From the NCBI GenBank assembly GCA_026985625.1, contig JALSQC010000179.1, positions 1 through 11,670 of the forward strand: a DNA stretch of 11,670 nucleotides. Reading direction: 5' to 3'. Of the stretch, positions 7,159-11,670 are shown piece after piece (the first letter of the stretch is position 1; every line of letters starts with the position of its first letter). Position numbers and translations under genes: made by a program. The notes under the pieces were generated by a model. That model was given only the letters and a program-made list of their open reading frames with translations, did no database searches and was not told the DNA's origin. Source of the DNA: Bacteroidales bacterium. GTDB taxonomy: Bacteria; Bacteroidota; Bacteroidia; Bacteroidales; JAFGXI01.

Positions 7159-8718
7159 ATGGCTATCGAAAAAAAAATAAAGAACCTTGTTGAACTTAGA
7201 GAAAAAGCAAGGCTTGGTGGTGGCGAAAAACGTATAAATTCACAACATAACAAAGGAAAAATGACCGCTCGCGAACGTATTAATTATTTTTTAGACGAAG
7301 ATTCGTTTGAAGAATATGATATGTTTGTAACACATAGGAGTCATAATTTTGGTTTAGAAAATCAAAAATATTTAAGCGATGGTGTTATTACCGGACATGG
7401 CACAGTTGATGGAAGGGTTGTATATATCTTTGCTCAAGATTTTACAGTTTTCGGAGGTTCTTTGTCAGAAACATACGCACAAAAAATATGTAAAATTATG
7501 GATCAAGCTATGAAAGTAGGTGCTCCGGTAATTGGAATTAACGATAGTGGTGGGGCTAGAATTCAAGAAGGAGTAACAAGTTTAGCAGGATATGCCGATA
7601 TTTTCCAACGTAATATTATGGCCTCGGGAGTAATTCCCCAACTTTCGGCTATATTCGGTCCTTGTGCAGGTGGTGCTGTTTACTCTCCGGCATTAACCGA
7701 TTTTATTGTTATGCAAGATAAAACCAGTTATATGTTTGTTACCGGACCCAAAGTTGTTAAAACCGTTACAGGCGAAGACATAACTACCGAAACCCTTGGT
7801 GGAGCTACTGTTCATGCAACAAAATCAGGGATTTCTCATTTTATATCGGAAAGCGAAGAAGAAGGGCTTTTGCTTTTAAGAAAACTTTTAAGTTATATGC
7901 CTCAAAATAATTTAGAAGATCCTCCTATTACAAAATGTAATGATCCAATTGATAGGCAAGAAGATTTTTTAAACGATATTATCCCTGATAATCCCAATAA
8001 GCCATATGATATTAAAGATATTATAGAACTTATTGTTGATAATGGCGAGTTTTTGGAAACCCAACGCCAGTATGCAAGAAACATTGTAACTGCTTTTGCA
8101 AAATTCAACGGAATGCCTATTGGAATAGTTGCAAATCAACCAAACTATTTAGCAGGAGTTTTAGATATAAATTCATCAAGAAAAGCTGCTCGTTTTGTGC
8201 GATTTTGTGATGCTTTTAATATTCCAATTGTTACTCTTGTTGATGTTCCCGGATTTTTACCGGGTAGTTCTCAAGAGTATAACGGAATAATTACACATGG
8301 AGCTAAGTTGTTATATGCTTATGGAGAAGCAACCGTTCCTAAAATTACAATTACATTACGCAAATCTTATGGTGGAGCACATGATGTAATGAGTAGTAAA
8401 CAATTACGTGGAGATATCAATTATGCTTGGCCAACAGCCGAGATTGCAGTAATGGGTGCACAAGGAGCTATAGAGGTTCTTTATCTTAAAGAACTTAAAA
8501 CTTTTGAAAACGAAAAAGATAAAATAAAATTTATTGATGAAAAAATAAAAGAATATAACGAAAAATTTGCAAACCCATATCAAGCTGCATCTTTAGGGTA
8601 TATTGACGATGTTATTGAGCCTCGTAATACTCGATTTAGAATAATACGAGCTTTACGAACTCTTGCTACAAAAAAAGATTTAAATCCACCAAAAAAACAT
8701 GGAAATGTGCCACTATAA
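7159..8718 (+). CDS. mmdA: Methylmalonyl-CoA decarboxylase alpha subunit (carboxyltransferase)
   Basis: Moves the carboxyl group of (S)-methylmalonyl-CoA to the biotin of the carrier subunit, giving propionyl-CoA. The 519 residues form the crotonase-like double domain of the PccB/MmdA/AccD5 family. Visible motifs: [17 protein letters not shown] (25-41), [11 protein letters not shown] (128-138) and the first oxyanion loop [13 protein letters not shown] (167-179) in the N-domain; VDVPGFLPG (361-369) and [16 protein letters not shown] (393-408) in the C-domain. The N-half binds CoA and the C-half faces biotin in the family. Sequence alone does not separate this from propionyl-CoA carboxylase beta; the downstream OadG-like, biotin-carrier and OadB-like genes, with no biotin carboxylase nearby, point to the Na+-pumping decarboxylase. 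ATG start. The methylmalonyl-CoA epimerase gene often placed before mmdA in Bacteroidota is not here. It leads a tight four-gene operon. Confidence 0.92.
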   Translation: MAIEKKIKNLVELREKARLGGGEKRINSQHNKGKMTARERINYFLDEDSFEEYDMFVTHRSHNFGLENQKYLSDGVITGHGTVDGRVVYIFAQDFTVFGGSLSETYAQKICKIMDQAMKVGAPVIGINDSGGARIQEGVTSLAGYADIFQRNIMASGVIPQLSAIFGPCAGGAVYSPALTDFIVMQDKTSYMFVTGPKVVKTVTGEDITTETLGGATVHATKSGISHFISESEEEGLLLLRKLLSYMPQNNLEDPPITKCNDPIDRQEDFLNDIIPDNPNKPYDIKDIIELIVDNGEFLETQRQYARNIVTAFAKFNGMPIGIVANQPNYLAGVLDINSSRKAARFVRFCDAFNIPIVTLVDVPGFLPGSSQEYNGIITHGAKLLYAYGEATVPKITITLRKSYGGAHDVMSSKQLRGDINYAWPTAEIAVMGAQGAIEVLYLKELKTFENEKDKIKFIDEKIKEYNEKFANPYQAASLGYIDDVIEPRNTRFRIIRALRTLATKKDLNPPKKHGNVPL

Positions 8719-8729
8719 AAATCAAAATA

Positions 8730-9065
8730 ATGAATATACAAATATTAGAACAAGGATTAACTATATCGATAATAGGATATTTTATTGTATTTGCAATTTT
8801 ATTATTGCTATACCTAACATTTTATTATTTAGCTAAATTAATAGAGTTTCAGGCAAAAAAACGATGTAAAAAAGCAGGCAGGAAATGTAACGAAACGGAA
8901 GATTTTATTATTAATAGTGAAGTTTCCGCAGCAATAAGTGCAGCGTTATATTTACATTTTAACGAAATGCATGATATAGAAAGCGGAAAACTTACCGTAA
9001 AAACAATATCAAGACGTTATACCCCTTGGAATTCGAAAATATATAATATAATGAACAAATTATAA
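8730..9065 (+). CDS. mmdD: Decarboxylase small membrane subunit, OadG/MmdD family
   Basis: 111 residues with one N-terminal membrane helix (about 11-37, GLTISIIGYFIVFAILLLLY) followed by a basic cytoplasmic segment (KKRCKKAGRK) and the family's conserved tail: EVSAAISAALYLHFNE (64-79) and RRYTPWNSKIY (95-105). OadG/MmdD proteins hold the carboxyltransferase and the membrane beta subunit together and are needed for complex stability. The ATG lies 11 nt after the mmdA stop and the stop lies 11 nt before the biotin-carrier ATG, so it is cotranscribed. The family is poorly conserved at the sequence level, but the helix, the tail motif and the operon position together make this secure. Confidence 0.88.
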   Translation: MNIQILEQGLTISIIGYFIVFAILLLLYLTFYYLAKLIEFQAKKRCKKAGRKCNETEDFIINSEVSAAISAALYLHFNEMHDIESGKLTVKTISRRYTPWNSKIYNIMNKL

Positions 9066-9076
9066 AAAATTTTATA

Positions 9077-9493
9077 ATGAAAAATTTTAAATTTAAGATA
9101 CGAGGAACTCAATATATTGTGGATATACAAAATATCAATAAAAATGAGATTCAGATGGAGGTAAACGGAACTCCATATATAGTTACCGTTGAAAAAGAAA
9201 TTAAAAAAAATAAAACTCCTACAATTGTTCGTAAACGATTACCAAATGAAATAAAAAAACCTGTATCCGAGAATATTTCGCTTAAAACAATAAAAGCACC
9301 ATTGCCCGGAAATATTTTTAAAATAAATGTTAAAGAAGGTGTTTCTGTAAAAAAAGGCGAAACTCTTTTAATTATGGAAGCAATGAAAATGGAAAATAAT
9401 ATTATTGCTGAATTTGACGGATTTGTAAAAAATATAAAAGTAAAAGAGGGAGATGCTGTTTTACAAAACGATATATTAATAGAACTTAATTAA
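9077..9493 (+). CDS. mmdC: Biotin carboxyl carrier subunit of methylmalonyl-CoA decarboxylase
   Basis: 138 residues. An N-terminal beta-rich segment (about 1-42, with FKFKIRGTQYIVDI and VNGTPYIVTVEKE) leads to a basic linker with several Pro residues (TPTIVRKRLPNEIKKPV) and a C-terminal biotinyl domain (about 68-138). The biotinylation motif EAMKMEN at 101-107 places biotin on Lys104, preceded by APLPGNIF (74-81) and followed by GFVKNIKVKEGDAV. The swinging biotin carries CO2 from the alpha subunit to the membrane beta subunit. Its stop is 1 nt before the mmdB ATG. The linker is shorter and more charged than the long Pro/Ala linkers known in Veillonella and Propionigenium. Without the neighbours it could be called a generic acetyl-CoA carboxylase carrier. 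Confidence 0.93.
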   Translation: MKNFKFKIRGTQYIVDIQNINKNEIQMEVNGTPYIVTVEKEIKKNKTPTIVRKRLPNEIKKPVSENISLKTIKAPLPGNIFKINVKEGVSVKKGETLLIMEAMKMENNIIAEFDGFVKNIKVKEGDAVLQNDILIELN

Positions 9494-9494
9494 A

Positions 9495-10649
9495 ATGGAC
9501 GGTTTATTACAATTTTTTAGTTATTCAGGCTTTGCAAATATTACATTGGGGCATGGTATAATGATATTGGTAGGATTAATATTTATTTTTTTAGCAATAA
9601 AATATAATTACGAGCCATTATTACTTGTTCCTATTGGTTTTGGTATATTAATAGGAAATATTCCGTATTTACAAGAATCTAGTTTTGCAATAGGAGTTTA
9701 CGACCAAGGTAGTGTTTTAAGATATCTGTATATGGGTGTTTTAAAAGGAATATATCCCCCTATTATATTTTTAGGAATTGGTGCAATGACCGATTTCTCT
9801 ACACTTATATCAAGTCCAAGGTTAATGTTATTAGGAGCTGCGACACAAGTTGGTATTTTTATTACATTTTTAGGAGCAATATTATTAGGTTTTAATTTAA
9901 ACGAAGCTGCTTCTATTGGTATAATTGGAGGAGCAGACGGACCAACAGCAATATTTTTATCATCGAAATTAGCTAATGGATTAAATGGAAATTTAAATTT
10001 GATAGGTCCAATTGCTATTGCAGCATATTCTTACATGGCTTTAGTTCCTGTTATACAACCTCCTATAATGAAATTATTAACAAGTAAAAAAGAACGATTA
10101 ATTAAAATGAAACCTCCAAGATCTGTTTCAAAAACCGAAAAAATTTTATTTCCTATTATTGGAATAATATTAACAGGCTTTATATCGCCGGGAGCATTAC
10201 CTTTATTAGGAATGTTGTTTTTTGGAAACTTGTTAAAAGAATCTATGGTAACAGAAAGACTTGCCGAAACAGCTCGAAAATCACTTATCGATATTGTTAC
10301 TATTTTGTTGGGTATAACAGTCGGAGCATCGACACAAGCCGATGTGTTTTTAACAAAACAATCGTTATTAATTTTTATTTTAGGAGCTTTATCATTTATG
10401 ATTGCAACTGCGGGAGGAATTTTATTTGCTAAAGTAATGAATATATTTTCAAAATCTGATAATAAAATAAATCCTCTTATTGGTGCAGCAGGTGTTTCTG
10501 CCGTACCTGACAGTGCCCGGGTTGTTCAACACGAAGGGCTAAAAGAAGACCCATCAAATCATTTGTTAATGCATGCTATGGCTCCAAATGTTGCAGGGGT
10601 AATTGGGTCGGCTGTAGCTGCAGGTATTTTAATGAGTTTTTTGTCGTAA
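9495..10649 (+). CDS. mmdB: Sodium-translocating decarboxylase beta subunit
   Basis: Integral membrane subunit that decarboxylates carboxybiotin and pumps Na+ out, conserving the decarboxylation energy. 384 residues, almost entirely hydrophobic, with about nine to eleven membrane segments including two re-entrant regions. The first signature GGADGPTAIF (145-154) contains Asp148, equivalent to the catalytic Asp203 of Klebsiella OadB. The second signature, NPLIGAAGVSAVPDSARVVQ (326-345), has Asn326, Gly330, Ser335 and Arg342 at exactly the spacing of Klebsiella Asn373, Gly377, Ser382 and Arg389. The closing LLMHAMAPNVAGVIGSA (357-373) is also typical. All ion-pathway residues are intact, so the pump should be functional (inference). 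Last gene of the operon; it converges on mscS with 9 nt between stops. Confidence 0.96.
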   Translation: MDGLLQFFSYSGFANITLGHGIMILVGLIFIFLAIKYNYEPLLLVPIGFGILIGNIPYLQESSFAIGVYDQGSVLRYLYMGVLKGIYPPIIFLGIGAMTDFSTLISSPRLMLLGAATQVGIFITFLGAILLGFNLNEAASIGIIGGADGPTAIFLSSKLANGLNGNLNLIGPIAIAAYSYMALVPVIQPPIMKLLTSKKERLIKMKPPRSVSKTEKILFPIIGIILTGFISPGALPLLGMLFFGNLLKESMVTERLAETARKSLIDIVTILLGITVGASTQADVFLTKQSLLIFILGALSFMIATAGGILFAKVMNIFSKSDNKINPLIGAAGVSAVPDSARVVQHEGLKEDPSNHLLMHAMAPNVAGVIGSAVAAGILMSFLS

Positions 10650-10665
10650 AATAACAAATTATTTT
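10648..10665. terminator. AT-only inverted repeat across both converging stop codons
   Basis: AAAATAA (10648-10654), a CAAA loop, and TTATTTT (10659-10665) form a perfect 7-bp stem that overlaps the mmdB stop on one strand and the mscS stop on the other. A T-run follows on the plus strand. It could act as a compact bidirectional terminator, but an all-AT stem is weak. Confidence 0.3.
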
Positions 10666-11474
10666 TGAATATGAACATCCATTTGAGGAAAAGGAATGTT
10701 AATACCCTGTGCGTTAAATTGTTTATATACCTCTTCCATTGTATCAAAATAAACGTTCCAATAATCTGCACCTTTAACCCATAAGCGAGTTGTTATGTTT
10801 ACAGAACTATCAGCCATTTCGCCCATACGGACAAAAGGCTCTGGATTATCTAAAACTCTTAAATCGTTTTTAGCAATTGTCATAATAATAGATTTTGCTT
10901 TTTCTAAATCGTCACCATAACCTATTCCAAAAACAAAATCGACTCTACGAGTTTCTTGTGTCGAAAAATTTGTCATTGAGCTTGTAGACAAACCTCCGTT
11001 TGGAATAATAATAATTTTATTATCAGTTGTTTTTAGAATTGTATTAAAAATTTGTATTTGGTCAACAAGTCCCGCATATCCTTGTGCTTCTATAAAATCA
11101 CCAACTTTAAAAGGTTTAAATATTAAAATCATTACTCCTCCTGCAAAATTTTGTAATGTTCCCGACAAAGCCATGCCAATAGCTAAACCTGCTGCTCCAA
11201 GTATTGCAATAAACGATGTCATTTCTATGCCAATCATTCCCATAACGCTAATTATGAGCAATATTTTTAAAATAGCCGAAATTAATGATGTTAAAAACGG
11301 TCTTAACGAAACGTCTATATTTCTTTTTTCTAATAATCGTAATATTGATTTTGATATCTTTTTTATTATCCACAAACCAATTATTAAAACTACTATAGTC
11401 CCTATAACTCTTGGTCCATAGTTTAATACAAAGTTCAAAGCTTTATCGTAAATATTTTCTAAACTCATAATCAT
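10659..11474 (-). CDS. mscS: Small-conductance mechanosensitive channel, MscS family
   Basis: Releases solutes when membrane tension rises on hypo-osmotic shock; inner membrane heptamer in the family. 271 residues, close to the 286 of E. coli MscS. Three membrane helices are visible: about 20-40, 60-84 and 88-120. The pore-lining third helix carries the small-residue pattern GAAGLAIGMALSGTLQNFAGG (first part 93-103) and ends in the family hallmark FKPFKVGDFIE (119-129). A beta domain follows with VDQIQIFNTIL, IIPNG (156-160) and the alpha/beta vestibule to the C-terminus (INIPFPQMDVHIQ). The start could be Met1 or Met3 (ATG ATT ATG); Met1 lies 24 nt from the -7 element, matching the other promoters here. 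It is convergent with the Na+ pump operon; no functional link is shown. Confidence 0.95.
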   Translation of the reverse strand: MIMSLENIYDKALNFVLNYGPRVIGTIVVLIIGLWIIKKISKSILRLLEKRNIDVSLRPFLTSLISAILKILLIISVMGMIGIEMTSFIAILGAAGLAIGMALSGTLQNFAGGVMILIFKPFKVGDFIEAQGYAGLVDQIQIFNTILKTTDNKIIIIPNGGLSTSSMTNFSTQETRRVDFVFGIGYGDDLEKAKSIIMTIAKNDLRVLDNPEPFVRMGEMADSSVNITTRLWVKGADYWNVYFDTMEEVYKQFNAQGINIPFPQMDVHIQK

Positions 11475-11498
11475 TTAATTTTTAATATTAATAAAATA

Positions 11499-11530
11499 CA
11501 AATATATCTTTTATTTAATTAATTAACAAA
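11499..11530 (-). promoter_or_regulatory. Bacteroidota-type promoter for mscS (TTTG-N20-TATATTTG)
   Basis: On the minus strand TTTG at 11530-11527 and an exact TAnnTTTG (TATATTTG) at 11506-11499 are separated by 20 nt. The -7 element ends 24 nt before the mscS ATG at 11474. It is the strongest promoter match in the window, because the -33 element is the full TTTG. Confidence 0.6.
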
Positions 11531-11541
11531 AAAACATTATT

Positions 11542-11560
11542 ATTTTTTATAATAAAAAAT
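11542..11560. repeat. AT-only inverted repeat in the gap upstream of mscS
   Basis: ATTTTTTAT, a single A, then ATAAAAAAT: 9-bp perfect arms with no G or C. It lies between the partial minus-strand gene and the mscS promoter. It may help end transcription of the upstream gene, or may be chance in such AT-rich DNA. Confidence 0.3.
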
Positions 11561-11579
11561 TTGTTTAAGTAATATAGTA

Positions 11580-11598
11580 AACTAATTTAAAATTAGTT
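11580..11598. repeat. Inverted repeat over the stop codon of the right-edge gene
   Basis: AACTAATTT, one A, AAATTAGTT: 9-bp perfect arms that span the stop codon (11593-11595) of the minus-strand partial gene. A hairpin here would need to open the innermost pairs as a loop. No T-tract follows directly on the minus strand, so it is not a classical terminator. Confidence 0.35.
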
Positions 11599-11670
11599 AT
11601 TCCACCTAAACGAGTCGGTTTTTATATCGGCTAAATCTAAAACTCTGTTTACAACTGTTAAAACAAGATT
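11593..11670 (-). CDS. Unidentified protein, last 25 codons (5' end outside window)
   Basis: The minus strand is open from the right edge (11670) to a TAA at 11593-11595. The 25 residues run NLVLTVVNRVLDLADI, then KTDSFRWNN. The alternating hydrophobic start and a polar tail ending in Trp-Asn-Asn look like a real C-terminus, and GC content is higher than in the gap beside it. I do not recognise a family, and the segment is too short to assign one. It is in the same direction as mscS, 118 nt upstream of it, but mscS has its own promoter match. Confidence 0.5.
   Translation of the reverse strand, partial: NLVLTVVNRVLDLADIKTDSFRWNN

Noticed and set aside
10659..11474. Functional partnership between mscS and the Na+ pump operon
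   Set aside because: They are convergent, with mscS having its own promoter; adjacency alone does not support a shared role.
3337..11592. Search for tRNA, rRNA, CRISPR arrays, insertion sequences or riboswitches in the gaps
   Set aside because: The gaps are 1-199 nt and strongly AT-rich. I saw no repeat-spacer pattern, no transposase, no terminal repeats and no tRNA-like GTTCRAnY arm.

Overview
The window comes from a low-GC member of the Bacteroidota. Three things point there. The gene neighbourhood (DUF4270 protein, glmS) is typical of that phylum. Three minus-strand genes are preceded by a TTG/TTTG element, an 18-20 nt spacer and an exact TAnnTTTG, which is the phylum's characteristic housekeeping promoter. 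Ribosome binding sites are absent or AT-rich. The Na+-pumping methylmalonyl-CoA decarboxylase operon suggests an anaerobic or fermentative, propionate-forming lifestyle (inference). I cannot name the genus.

Layout. Positions 2-3336 (+) look like one transcription unit: the 3' part of a DUF4270 lipoprotein-like gene, glmS (amino-sugar synthesis for peptidoglycan and LPS) and rsgA (30S ribosome maturation GTPase), which overlaps glmS by 8 nt and starts at TTG. Positions 3393-4169 (+) hold two small orphan genes. The first encodes a protein with a C-terminal membrane segment. The second encodes an extremely AT-rich protein that reads as a hemerythrin-fold four-helix bundle in which six of the seven iron ligands are replaced. 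Positions 4255-6959 (-) carry waaA (Kdo transferase for lipid A) and, upstream of it, a putative outer-membrane beta-barrel protein with thrombospondin type 3 calcium repeats and a C-terminal EF-hand. Each has its own strong promoter match.

Positions 7159-10649 (+) are a compact four-gene operon, mmdA-mmdD-mmdC-mmdB. It encodes the carboxyltransferase, small membrane anchor, biotin carrier and Na+-translocating beta subunit of methylmalonyl-CoA decarboxylase, in the order known from Propionigenium modestum. A mscS mechanosensitive channel gene (-) converges on mmdB with only 9 nt between stop codons. The right edge holds the last 25 codons of an unidentified minus-strand gene.

Most of the window is core cell-envelope, ribosome and energy metabolism. 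The feature that departs from expectation is the ligand-depleted hemerythrin-like protein at 3795-4169. The calcium-binding barrel architecture and the very regular promoter-to-start spacing are secondary points of interest.
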